From Mycoemilia scoparia (lineage: Eukaryota > Kickxellomycota > Kickxellomycetes > Kickxellales > Kickxellaceae), in contig JANBPU010000020.1 of the NCBI GenBank assembly GCA_027575805.1, positions 99,415-163,414 on the forward strand: a stretch of DNA of 64,000 bases, read 5' to 3'. Shown here in pieces: positions 23,741-34,744 of the stretch. The notes beneath the pieces were generated by a model. That model worked only from the letters and a program-made list of their open reading frames with translations. It did no database searches and had not been told where the DNA came from. The stretch's first letter is position 1. Every line of letters begins with the position of its first letter. The position numbers and the translations under genes were made by a program.

Positions 23741-24056
23741 TCTCCTGGAACACTTTTAAAGAAGATTCCCCCATATAGTGAGATACTTATTAAAGGAGCC
23801 ACGATATAAAATTGCATGGGTTACCTTTATTTTTGTATGTTTCTTTCTTTTTTCACTCCTTCCTTTTATTTAATGAGAAAATATATACATATTAACTTTA
23901 CCTGGAATATTATATATATTTATACACAGTCATTTATTACTAGTACCCATAATTTATTATAATTTATCTATTTTAGTAATATTTTAGTAAACATTAGTAA
24001 GAATAAAATAACAGATTTTTAATACTTATTCGCATATTCCATTACCTAATAAAGTC

Positions 24057-25676
24057 ATGACAATAGACTATACACCAGTATCTGTTGATAGCAATACAAG
24101 CCCAGATATAGACAAATATGATGACAGAATCCGAATATTGCGATTGACGCTATATAAGCACAGGTTCAAGTATGCGGCTGGATCGTTTATTATTGCTGCA
24201 GTGCTTGTTTTTACTGTAATAACATTCTTTAGTTCCTATCCAATGGGCGATATAAACCTACAGAGAAGTGAAGCAGTCAAAATGGCAATGAAGTTTGCCT
24301 GGGGCCAATACAAAAAGGATGGTCTTGGTCATGATGAGATTCAACCAGTATCAGGTCTATACAATAAAAAATGGGGCGGGTGGAGTGTAACGCTGGTCGA
24401 TGCACTTGATACTTTATACATCATGGATCTTCATGATGAATATGATGAGGCTCGTGACTATATTGTCAACAAGAAATTTAGTGGTGGTCACGGAAAGATA
24501 ATATTTTTTGAAATGAACATCCGAGTCTTGGGTGGTCTGTTGAGTGCTTATGAGCTTAGTGATGATTCCAGATTACTCGATAAAGCCAAAGAGGTGGGGG
24601 CTGTATTGGCCAGTGCATTCGACAACCCAACTGGACTGCCATACCCAAAAATCGATTTAAATACTAGTGAGCCGATTTCTGAACCAGCTGTGAATATTGC
24701 CCAACTTGGAACATTCCAGCTCGAATTCCAAAAGCTTTCAGAGATAACTGGTAATGCCACATATCGGGAAAAAGCTGACTCTGTCACAGAAAAACTACGC
24801 TCCCTTCAAAAGCCATACCCAGGCTTGTATCCTACATCCTACAACTTTGACACTAACAATTTGGATGACGTTATATCATTCGGAAGAGGTGGCGATAGCT
24901 GGTATGAGTATATGCTGAAACAGTACCTGCTTAATGGAAAGAGAATTGACAAATATAAGCAAATGTATGTCGAATCGATAACCTCAATGAAAGAGAAACT
25001 GCTCAAAAGGAAAATTAATCAACCAGATCACCAGTATGTCGCTATTGCAAATAACAAGACTTTAGAAACAGTGGGTATGTTTGGCCACCTAAATTGCTTT
25101 ATACCTGGTATGCTTGCATTGGGTTCAAAGCAACTCGACCGACCAGAAGATTTTGAAATAGCCCAAGATATGACCAATCTGTGCTACTCGTTATATGAAA
25201 CTAGCCCTACTGGACTACCTCCAAACCTGGTCATATTCCCTGATCGCGAGGGCATGACCAACCAGGAAATCAAGCACCAGGTGCAGAACTTGGGATACTC
25301 GAACATCCAGACACCTATAGTCTATTATCCCAAAGGAGGCTACTTTATTATCCACACTGGCTATAGATTACGCCCTGAAACCGTAGAAAGCCTGTTTTAT
25401 ATGTACAGGCTGACTGGAGATGAGATTTACAGAGAGCATGCTTGGGAAATATTCAAAGCTATTGAAAGGCACACCAAAGCTCAGTACGGATATGCAGACT
25501 ATATTGATGTATTTGACAAGAATCCTAGATACAATCATAAGGATAAAATGGACAGTTACTTCCTTGCTGAAACATTAAAGTACTTGTACCTGATATTTTG
25601 TCCGACTGATAAAATATCATTGGACAAGTATGTATTCAATACCGAGGGACATCCACTGAAAATTATAAAGTCCTGA
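24057..25676 (+). CDS. MNS1: GH47 mannosyl-oligosaccharide 1,2-alpha-mannosidase
   Basis: A type II ER/Golgi membrane enzyme that trims mannose from N-glycans. Single exon, 539 aa. A cytosolic tail is followed by one membrane anchor (about aa 38-59) and a lumenal (alpha/alpha)7 barrel. Catalytic acidic residues match the family at E152 (FFEMNIRVLGG), D280 (GRGGDSWYEY) and E441 (RLRPETVES). T529 in FNTEGHP is the calcium-binding Thr. The length and the short lumenal stem fit ER mannosidase I. Predicted to act in N-glycan processing and glycoprotein quality control. Confidence 0.93.
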   Translation: MTIDYTPVSVDSNTSPDIDKYDDRIRILRLTLYKHRFKYAAGSFIIAAVLVFTVITFFSSYPMGDINLQRSEAVKMAMKFAWGQYKKDGLGHDEIQPVSGLYNKKWGGWSVTLVDALDTLYIMDLHDEYDEARDYIVNKKFSGGHGKIIFFEMNIRVLGGLLSAYELSDDSRLLDKAKEVGAVLASAFDNPTGLPYPKIDLNTSEPISEPAVNIAQLGTFQLEFQKLSEITGNATYREKADSVTEKLRSLQKPYPGLYPTSYNFDTNNLDDVISFGRGGDSWYEYMLKQYLLNGKRIDKYKQMYVESITSMKEKLLKRKINQPDHQYVAIANNKTLETVGMFGHLNCFIPGMLALGSKQLDRPEDFEIAQDMTNLCYSLYETSPTGLPPNLVIFPDREGMTNQEIKHQVQNLGYSNIQTPIVYYPKGGYFIIHTGYRLRPETVESLFYMYRLTGDEIYREHAWEIFKAIERHTKAQYGYADYIDVFDKNPRYNHKDKMDSYFLAETLKYLYLIFCPTDKISLDKYVFNTEGHPLKIIKS

Positions 25677-25890
25677 AATTAATAAAGACACTTTTGTTTT
25701 CTATTTTGCCAAATATACACATTCAAAATATCGAATATGAAATAAGGAGGCTGATTTCCCATAACTCAAGATCGAATGGCCACTATAGGATATAGAACAT
25801 GTCTTTATCTTTCATAGAATAAAAACTTTACATAATCAAGCCACTTCCACAGTTTGAAGCAATCGCAAAGGTAGATACTGTCAAGAAGGC

Positions 25891-28362
25891 ATGGTGATAA
25901 CGGGTGCTATACTTTGCAATACCAAATGCCCAGTATATTTAAGCAAGCTAGCTTTTCATAATCATTTGGTTAAAAGTCACCGATTTGCAAGAGGTATGTG
26001 TGTTTAATAAAGATAGCTCAAATGGTTTTATTTATGGAGGTACATGGAAGTAATAACCTGATCTTCCTTATCTTTGTGATCAGCTCTGTCTACGGTAGCG
26101 ATTGATAGAAGATTGGATATATGGGCAAAAGCCAAGAAGGATTATGAATCGATATTTCAAGACTTTTTGCAAAAGAACCAAGACCGGGATATTACGGTGA
26201 CATTGCCAGATGGAAATACTGAAAAATATAAATTCGGACAAGCAACACCCTTGGATATTGCTAAAAAGCATTTACGAACTTCATACAAAAAATTTACTCT
26301 GGCCATTCTGGACGATACAATGCCATGGGATATGACAAGACCTATCGAAAAGAGCAGCACAATAAAATTCATTGATTTCAATAGTGATAGCTCTCATGCA
26401 AAGGATGTGTTCTGGCACTCTTCGGCACATGTTCTGGGTGCAGCTCTTGAAAAGACCTTTGGTGATAGCACTCTTTTATGCGATGGGCCTCCGATTTCGC
26501 TTGGCGGATTTTTCTACGAGTTTCTTTTGCTGGGAACTAATGGCCATGATAGTGTGTATCAGTCAGAGCCTCATGCAAAAAGGATCGAGTCATTACTTGG
26601 TGATCCAGAAAGGCTACGATTTATCACTGACAAGGATCTTCCAGAGATACAGAAAGCAATTGACAAGATTGTGTCTCAAAAGCATGGGTTCGAGCGCATT
26701 GAAGTTGATGCAAATATAGCAAAAGATATATTTCGTGATAACCCATTCAAGCTGCACTTTATAGATAGGGCACTGTCTACAGCTGGATCAACTTGCGGAA
26801 CTATGCATAAAGGGATGCTTTCGCTTTACAAATGTGGTGAAATGATTGATCTTTGTCGAGGCCCCCATGTTGTTCACACAGCCCAACTAGGAAAATTCAA
26901 GCTAAACAAGGTTTCTTCTGCACACTGGGTCACTGACAGAGAATCCCAAGACCAATCCACTCGATCTCCACTTCTAAATCGTGTATATGGTATCTCGTTC
27001 CCTTCCTCAAAACAACTACAAGATCATGAAGTGTTTTTGGAGGATGCAGCAAAACGAGATCACAGACAGATCGGAAAAGACCAGCGCCTATTCATGAGCC
27101 ACCCATGGTCACCTGGTGCACCATTCTTCATGCCCCATGGACAAAGACTTATCAACAGGCTTGTAGACATGATTCAGCTAAAGTATCTCAAATACGGGTT
27201 TGATCATGTCTCTACACCACTGATATTCAAAAAAGAGCTCTGGGAAAAGAGCGGCCACTGGGAAAACTATAAGGAGGATATGTTTGCTGTTACTGATGCG
27301 GCTGCACCAAAGAATTGCAACCACAGTCATGACCGCAAAGATCCGGATTCTGGCTTGAAGCCAATGAATTGTCCAGGCCATTGTTTGATGTTTGCCAGTC
27401 AACTTCATTCCTATAAAGATCTTCCTATCCGTTATGCAGAGTTTAGCCCACTACATAGAAATGAAGCATCTGGTGCACTTGCTGGGTTAACAAGAGCACG
27501 CCAATTCCACCAAGATGATGGGCATATTTTTTGCACCCTTGACCAAGTACAAAGTGAGATCCTTTCATCATTGAAATTTGTACATGAGGTGTATACCATT
27601 TTTGGTTTTCCAAAATATGAGCTTAACCTCTCTACCAGGCCAAAAGAGAGCTATATTGGAAATATCGATGAGTGGGATAAAGCCGAAGCTGCGCTCTGCA
27701 AAGCACTTGATGATAATGGACATCCCTGGAAGATAAATGAAGGTGATGGCGCTTTCTATGGACCAAAGATCGATGTTCATGTCCAAGATGCATTGGGAAG
27801 AAACCATCAAACAGCCACAGTCCAACTTGATTTCCAGCTTCCCCAGAGGTTCAGTTTGAAATATGTAGAAGAAAGCGGGAGACATGGAATGCCTGTGATG
27901 ATACATAGAGCGGTTCTTGGTAGTATTGAGAGAATGCTAGCAGTCCTGACAGAGCACTGGGCTGGAAAATGGCCATTTTGGTGCAATCCTCGCCAAGCAA
28001 TAGTGATACCAATAGGTGCATCCAATCCAGAGATTATAAGCTATGTCCAAAAGGTTGCCAAGTATCTAAAATCCCCACTATCCGACCCCATTGCTGCCTT
28101 TTCTGAGAATGCTGAGACATCAGCATATTTGCCAAGTACAGCAGATAGATTCTATGTTGATCTCGATTTATCAACCCAGAGTCTCAACAAGTCTATAAGG
28201 GCATCTCAGCTCAATAGATACACCTTTTCGTTGGTTGCTGGCGAAAAGGAAATGTCCACAAATACCCTAAGTGTCCGTCAGCGAGATGGCAAACAGCTTG
28301 GATCAATGAGCGTGAGTGAAGTTGCAAACATGTTCATCAACATGCAGAAAAACTATCAATAG
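25891..28362 (+). CDS. Threonyl-tRNA synthetase, probably mitochondrial or dual-targeted
   Basis: Attaches Thr to tRNA-Thr. The long frame has no ATG near its start. A first exon 25891-25993 joins in phase to 26084-28362 to give 793 aa. This exon encodes an N-terminus with no acidic residues and several Lys/Arg (MVITGAILCNTK...KSHRFAR), which looks like a mitochondrial presequence. Then come TGS (about aa 70-130), an editing domain with HSSAH (H146, H150) and CRGPHV, and the class II core: NCPGHCLMFA, motif 2 TRARQFHQDDGHIFC and motif 3 HRAVLGSIERMLA. The anticodon-binding domain ends the protein. Budding-yeast mitochondrial MST1 lacks the TGS and editing parts, so this resembles the animal TARS2 layout. 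Confidence 0.9.
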
Positions 28363-29126
28363 AGAGAGTCTTTGACAAACCATTTGTTAATAAGGTTGTT
28401 TTTAGATCTAGACCTTTAAAAAATCAATCACTTAATATAATGCGGGGTGCTGTTATTAAAGCCATTACTACTATTTCCTCAGTTTTAATCTATCGTAGCT
28501 GTACATTGTTGAAAAAGAATTGAGCAAAGCATTTGTGAAAAATATCGATATATGAGTGTTTATTTTTGAAGGGCTACTAATTTTTACTAGTAGGTCAGTA
28601 GCTTCATCTCGCATACTGGCCAAACTTATGTTATCATTGATAATATTAATTTAGCCCTTCAAAAATTATTATCTATTTGGTACTAAAGTTCTATCAGTCG
28701 CCCAATGCATTTTAGAAAGAGCCCTGCGCAACCCATTGCACCCAAAGAAACCAAGTGGATTCCTACAATAAATATGCATCTCAATGCAAACAAATGCCTC
28801 CTTCTTTACTTTAACAGACCCGAATGCTCACCTATTCATTTAATTAAAATACCATATACTTGCAAAGCCTATGGTATTTCAATGGCGAGAGACACCAGGG
28901 TTGCTTTTCAACCACACTCTAAACACACTCCACATGACACTTTTAATATGAGCGCGTACCATAACAGTCAACCACAGCCTCTAAACAGTATTTATTTTTT
29001 GATGCCTACCTGACCTTGTTAGCTGAAAGTGACGTAACAGCCATTTATTTAAAAGCACCCTGATTTCTTTGCATCGCACTTTTTCTCTACTTATTCCTCT
29101 ATCAATACTACTATTTTATTACAGAT
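28363..29126. other. Intergenic region between ThrRS and NPL4
   Basis: 764 bases containing one MITE-like element (28551-28677). The remainder is presumably the ThrRS terminator and the NPL4 promoter. A 102-codon frame at 28705 is not protein-like. Confidence 0.5.
28551..28677. mobile_element. MITE-like element, subfamily 1 (copy B)
   Basis: About 127 bp. TTATTTTTGAAGGGCTA on the left mirrors TAGCCCTTCAAAAATTATTA on the right. The interior is about 90 percent identical by eye to copy A, in the same orientation. The right flank has lost its TA. Confidence 0.72.
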
Positions 29127-31486
29127 ATGGCAAAGGTAAAGCTTGCACGAATATATCCTTGCGGGACACTACGATTTCATGATTTTTTATTCATTGGAAT
29201 GTCAATTTATTTAGGAAATTCGAGTTCACTGTTTTGGGTCAGACGCCCTAGCACAAGCCAATGTAAAAGAGAACGCACGCAATAAGGTAACTCAAGTTCA
29301 TCAAATTGTTTAAAACTAACTACATGCATGTCTTCATATGCCGATAACAGTCTCACAACCACCCATTTATATGTTCGATAGATTGCAAATAAGTTTGATG
29401 TCAATGTTTCTACAGTAACTTTCACAAAAGATGAGCCTATCCAGGATGAGGAAAATAAAGAGTCGACAAAGAATTCAGACTTTCAGTAAGTCTATGCTAT
29501 GCACCAAGGCATCCATACTATTGCTCTGTTTGGCCTTTTAATATATATATATATATATTTAATTAACTCACACTTTATGCTGAACACATAGACATACAAA
29601 GGAAATATACCTAGAAGATGTTGGCAGCTGGCAGCATAGCGTTGATTCAGAGATAGATAAGCAAAAGGGGTTGATTACTCGTAGAAAGGACCCAAAGATG
29701 TAAGGCCCACCAAGCAAATATTAACATTGTATAGAAGAACACGGCCATATATATACAGGAGTTTTTAATACCACGAACCATTTTATTTAGGTGTCGTCAT
29801 GGTCCAACTGGAATGTGCACCCATTGCATGCCACTTGAGGTTAGCACGCTAGATTACTATAAACTATTGATCCATTATGCCTCAATTCCTGCATACATCA
29901 ACAATACTTTATATTCCTCAATATAGCCTTTTGACAAAGACTTCATGGCTTCTAATGGAATCAAGCATTTGTCGTTCCATGCACATCTACGTAAAGTCTT
30001 GACCGAGAATAAGCGCCGTGGAGATGTATCTCGTGGCCCCTCCCCAAATCTACCACTGCCATTAGATGAGCCCAACTACAAAGTAAAGACAAAGTGCCCC
30101 ACTGGACACGCCCCATGGCCCGAGGGTATGTGCTCCAAATGCCAGCCAAGCTCGATTACACTACAGCCACAGGTACGAAAGAACATTGGTTATATAGCTT
30201 CCCCAATGGCTAATGGCTTGTCTGGGATGTTTCACATATCTGTGTTGTCACGTTTATTTAGACTTTTAGAATGGTTGATCACGTTGAGTTTTCCAATCCT
30301 CAAATTATAAACAACTTTTTGGATTCATGGAGAAGTACGGCCAACCAGCGGATCGGATTCTTGTTTGGCAATTACAAAAGCTATAGCAAGGTTCCTCTCG
30401 GAATCAAGGCCGTTGTTGAGGCTATTTATGAGCCCGCCCAAAGAGGTACCAAAGACAGCCTTGAGGTGGATATCGAATGCATTGAGCACAAAAGCGAAAT
30501 GATAAAAGCCAACCATGTCGCAGCAGCATGTGGTCTGCGTATTGTGGGTATCATATTCACTGATTTGGTTGACAACCAGCTTGGCCAAGGAAAGTGTGTG
30601 TATCGTCGCCGCCCCGATACGTTTTTCATTTCATCTCTAGAGTGCAACCTTGCCTCCCAACTTCAACTAAAATACCCCAATCTCTGCCGGTGGGCTAACG
30701 GCTCAACATTCGGTAGCAAGTTTGTAACATGCTGTATCACCGCAAACAAGGAGGGCGACATTGAGGTCAGCGCATGGCAGGTATCCAACGCAGCGATGGC
30801 AATGCAAGATGCCGGGCTTATTTGCCCATCTACTGATCCATCAATGGTTTATGTCCGGCCATCGACCAACACGCTGTATGTTCCAGAGATCCGCTATCTT
30901 CGACAAAATGAGTATGGACTTAAAGTCGAGGAAAGTGCAAAGCCGGCCTTCCCTGTTGAATACCTGCTCGTCAATGTAAGTACCAAGAGGAAAGCCAGCC
31001 TCACGAAGTACTATTGGCATTTTATCTTTTTATTTAATACTGTTGCAATTTTTATAGCTTACGTACGGTGTTCCAAACAATCCGCAACCGCTGTTTAAGT
31101 CGCATGCTCCGTATAAGCCACCACTAAGATCAAGTTCAACCACCAACACCAACAAGCCATTGAGCCACATTGGCGGTGCCAATGACGAAGAGGAGTTGTT
31201 CAATCTAGCTTCAGATTTCAACTTGCTCGCAGACCTTTACAGGCAAGGACAGCTGTCCGAAGAAGAGCTCCAAATGTTGGCCAGCTTGGTGACGGGTGGT
31301 GGTGGTGATGGTTCCAAAGGAAAGAGCAGCATATCCCAAAGCTCCGGTCCTACATGGAAAGCCTTTTTGACACGCATTCAGTCGGCTTCTAACCAGTCTC
31401 AGTGGAAATGTGATCACTGCACGCTGCTTAACCCAGACAGAAGCAATGATTGCGAGGCCTGTGGTCTTCCACGCTATGCAAACTAG
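29127..31486 (+). CDS. NPL4: NPL4: Cdc48/p97 ubiquitin-recruitment cofactor with NZF finger
   Basis: With Ufd1 it recruits ubiquitinated substrates to Cdc48/p97 for ERAD. Eight exons join in phase: 29127-29135, 29215-29286, 29382-29485, 29592-29699, 29791-29839, 29927-30172, 30262-30975 and 31058-31486, giving 576 aa. Exon 1 encodes only MAK. A ubiquitin-like N-terminus precedes the family signature CRHGPTGMCTHCMPLEPFD (split over two introns), a second zinc motif (CPTGHAPWPEGMCSKCQP), and the MPN-like domain opening at RMVDHVEF. The C-terminal NZF (WKCDHCTLLNP...CEACGLP) is present in animal NPL4 and missing from budding yeast. It is convergent, at 188 bases, with the next gene. Confidence 0.93.
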
Positions 31487-31674
31487 CCACCACCCAATTT
31501 TCAGCTCCCCACCAGCCACTTTTTCAATGATTAGAGACTTTGTTTGCTATGTGTACATGTTTCTCCAAACATCATCATTATCGTTGCTTCTTTAACATTT
31601 ACAAAATATTACGTGTGAAAATAATAATATCATTTCTATTGTGTTGGTACTGTCAATCTTTGGGGGAGAAGTGT

Positions 31675-33325
31675 CTATTGATTATCCAAAGAAATTCCTG
31701 CGCTAGCAAATGCTTCATTTGGGCGGACCCTTTGTCTGTAATTCCATATAGCAGGCTCTCGCATCTCGCGAATGATTTCAGGTGGCATTTTAATCTTTTC
31801 CAGGCACCTTGGATTACCACAGGTATTTTTGTATTTTGTTGCACACGAATGACACTGTAGGAACAGGAGATTGCAAGAGCCATTCACGCAGTTTGAATAG
31901 TGATCGCAAGGCTTGCCGCACTGGAAACACTTTGCCAAAACCTCGTCTGTTATTCTCTCACCAAGTCGTTTGTCAAAAGTGAAGTTCTTTCCCCTGAACA
32001 GAGAGGATTTTTCGTTATTATGCTCTTTGACATAGCGCCCATATGCAATTATACCGCCCTCCAGGGTCCTAACATCCTTGTGTCCTTTGGACTTTAAAAT
32101 GGCTCCTGCAACGCTGCAACGGATTCCACCTGTGCAATACATATATATTGGCTCGTCCTTTTTGATTTTATTGCACATCTCGGTCACTATGTCCATTTGT
32201 TCCCGGAAAGTATCAACATCCAGTTTGGTTGCTCCCTCGAAATGCCCAATCTCGCTATACAGATGAATTTTTATAATTTAGTTAATGTCAATTAAATATC
32301 CGACCATATGTGTAGTTATTTTTGAAGGGTGAATTTTGGTGGTTAGTGTTTATAGGAGCAACCACAGCCAAATGGATGTCCAGTTGTACTAGTAAACTTT
32401 CACTCTTCAAAAATTATTACACATATATATACTATTCAGCGTTAGATGAATCTTAATACTGCTTACAATTCATAAAAATTTCTCATATCAAAAATCGTCG
32501 TATTCATTCCCTTGTCTTTTGCATCCTTGATTTCTCTATCCCACTCATCAGCTCGAAGATATGTTGGCTGATTTGAAATAGTATCTAGATCAACATCTCC
32601 GCCAGCTGCTACAAGCTATATATACATGGCAGCGGCCATAGAGAATTGCTTCAACAAAACAGACCTATAAAATATGCTATATACACATACATGATTACTG
32701 CTGCACTTACTGGACGTATACGGATGTGAAGCGACTTGAATGCTTTTCCATGACTAAGGGCCCAATTAAATGGTGGGATTTTCCCAGAGAATAATGGAGC
32801 TGATTCAAGATACCCTCGGAAGTCTTTTACTTTGTCGCGCGGTAAACTGAGCTGGGCATTTATTCCATTGCTCCAGATGTATATACGGCCATGTACTCCA
32901 AGATCGCTGTCACCCCAGTCTCTAAGCAACTTTTTCCTTAGATACTCGAGATCTTCCTCTGGAATGCTAATGAATGAATAAAATGATGCTGTGATATATC
33001 CATCTCCAGCTGCTTCTGGATACGGGGCGTCGATATCTAGTTCATGGGGAGGCCGGCTCTTTGACTCTGGATTGTAGTATATTGGTCTAACTGATGACGA
33101 GAATAGTGATGGGGATGTGCTGAACTCCCTTACCGATCTTGCTGACGCCGCCAAATGGATCGAAGGCGAGACATCTATTATGCGGCAACCATGCTTTCCA
33201 CTGGAAAATATGGTTGTGTAAAATCTTGGGATAGCGGGGCCATGACAATTGCCACCACCTGCCGCACTGTTTAGAAATTTGCCAAGCTGCCTTTTTGCAA
33301 TCGAATTTATAGTCGCTGATAGCAT
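31675..33325 (-). CDS. TrhO/TSTD2-like rhodanese, predicted mitochondrial
   Basis: Bacterial TrhO hydroxylates tRNA uridine 34; a similar role here is inferred. Exons 33325-32711, 32615-32467 and 32254-31675 join in phase to give 447 aa. The first 80 residues are basic and Ser-rich, like a mitochondrial presequence. The TrhO N-terminal domain follows (FYSFISIPEEDLEYLRKKLL ... HGRIYIWSNGINAQ), then the rhodanese domain with FDMRNFYEFEIGHF and the active loop CTGGIRC, which is identical to the bacterial TrhO loop. A Cys-rich zinc-binding tail (CFQCGKPCDHY ... CNLLFLQCHSC) ends it. Intron 2 contains a MITE. Confidence 0.88.
32306..32426. mobile_element. MITE-like element, subfamily 2 (copy D), intronic
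   Basis: 121 bp with TA at both borders, inside intron 2 (32466-32255) of the rhodanese gene. Termini are ATATGTG..TTATTTTTGAAGGGTGAA and its mirror. It is removed with the intron. Confidence 0.8.
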
Positions 33326-33801
33326 TTCAACCCCAATTTGGCTATAAATGGTTCGTAGTCTTGACCGAATATATTGCTAAGGGCGATTTTCTCTCTGAAA
33401 CGACGACCTAATATAGAAATGTATGGCTTTTTGCCTGGTATGGAGAAACAAGAAGGCAGGCAGCTCCTTGTACAGGATCGCTAATATCTTTTCTGGTATT
33501 ATGGCAAAGATTAATCTAGGTTCCTTTAAATTTACATTACAAGCCAACCCATAGAGCTTGGCTAAATTAATTATAATTAGCGCGCTCTTATATCACTTTT
33601 GATAAAGTTCTGATTAAAAAGGCTATTATAAGTTCTCTTGCACACCATCAACAACCTCTCAAAACCTTGAGCTATTATTGACAACGTCAATTCCCAGTGT
33701 TATTTCCGATCGCTGTATATCTTCTTTACTTTATCTCTTCAAACTATTTTCCAGTTTCTTTTGAATATATATCCCGCTACCACCCGCTAAAATTTGGGAA
33801 A
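33326..33801. promoter_or_regulatory. Divergent promoter of two mitochondrial-type genes
   Basis: 476 bases between the TrhO-like gene and the coiled-coil membrane protein gene, which read away from each other. AT-rich; no named operator recognised. Confidence 0.5.
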
Positions 33802-34603
33802 ATGTCTGCCTTGCGTGTTGCCACAAGATTACCAGCTTTCCGGTCACAGACTACCATTACATTTGCTAGACGCTTTGCCACAACCGCCAAGACAAGCAGC
33901 GAGAAGTCCACAGCAAGCGCCGCCGCAGAGGCTGTGCCAAAGAAAAGGAGAGCAATTGGTGGATTCCGTGGAGGGTATGTAAATCACGAAAATAATTGGG
34001 AATCACTAAAGCTTGCCATAGATAACCAAAGTACAAAACACAATATGTTTAAATAACCAACATCCTTTATCCTTATTAGAGTTGTTGGATTTTTGCTTGG
34101 AGCTACTACTGCTGGTGCTGCTGGGTTTCTTTACCTAATTGATCAGTACCAAAAGACATCATCGCTTGTTTTGGAATCCATCGATGATCTCGAAGCCACA
34201 TCCAGAAAAGTAAAGGATTATGTACGCAAGATAGAGTCTGTAGAATCGGATCTGAACAAGGTCCAATACAATGTTGCTACCAAGGAACAACTTCTTCAGT
34301 TGAAGGCAGACTGGCGCAAGCAAGTTGTAAGTACAACCATACACACACACACACACAATTTAATTGTATGAATATCCTAAAATTGATAAATTCAGTACTA
34401 ATGCTAAGTTTTGTTAAAAAAATAGGACATTTTGTCTCGGGAACACCTCGAGTTGAAGGCACATGTTTGGGAGATCGGTAGGTTTATTTCATGAATTGTA
34501 TATTATAATATTATTGCTCAATTTGAGCCCAACTTATAAAGCTGCTTTAATTAATGTAGAACAAGATGTTGATTCCTTGAATAACAAAAAATCACAGAAG
34601 TAG
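33802..34603 (+). CDS. Mitochondrial single-pass membrane coiled-coil protein
   Basis: Four exons join in phase: 33802-33974, 34080-34326, 34426-34477 and 34560-34603, giving 171 aa. The first 35 residues are a typical presequence (Arg/Ser/Thr-rich, no acids, RRFATTAK). A basic stretch (KKRRAIGGFRGG) leads to one hydrophobic segment (VVGFLLGATTAGAAGFLYLI), then an alpha-helical, probably coiled-coil tail (LESIDDLEATSRKVKDYVRK). This suggests an inner-membrane protein with a soluble helical tail. I do not recognise a named family. It is convergent with RAD4, with only 141 bases between stops. Confidence 0.75.
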
Positions 34604-34744
34604 AAGGGACAGATCAATAACGACCTTAAAAACGTTCCTATATTAGATATCATATTGTTTTTCAACCAACATTGGCAATAAATAAATCATCACATATTGA
34701 TACTATAATTTATGAGAATAAATAATCGGTTAGAAATAATATAA

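Larger units (their letters stand above)
22807..24056. other. Divergent intergenic region with two MITE-like elements
   Basis: 1250 AT-rich bases between the divergent AAMP-like and GH47 genes. They hold MITE copies at 23153-23277 and 23619-23740. No gene seen. Confidence 0.6.

Noticed and set aside
25720..25890. Possible MITE between GH47 and ThrRS
   Set aside because: Searched by eye for the TTTTTGAAGG ends; not found.
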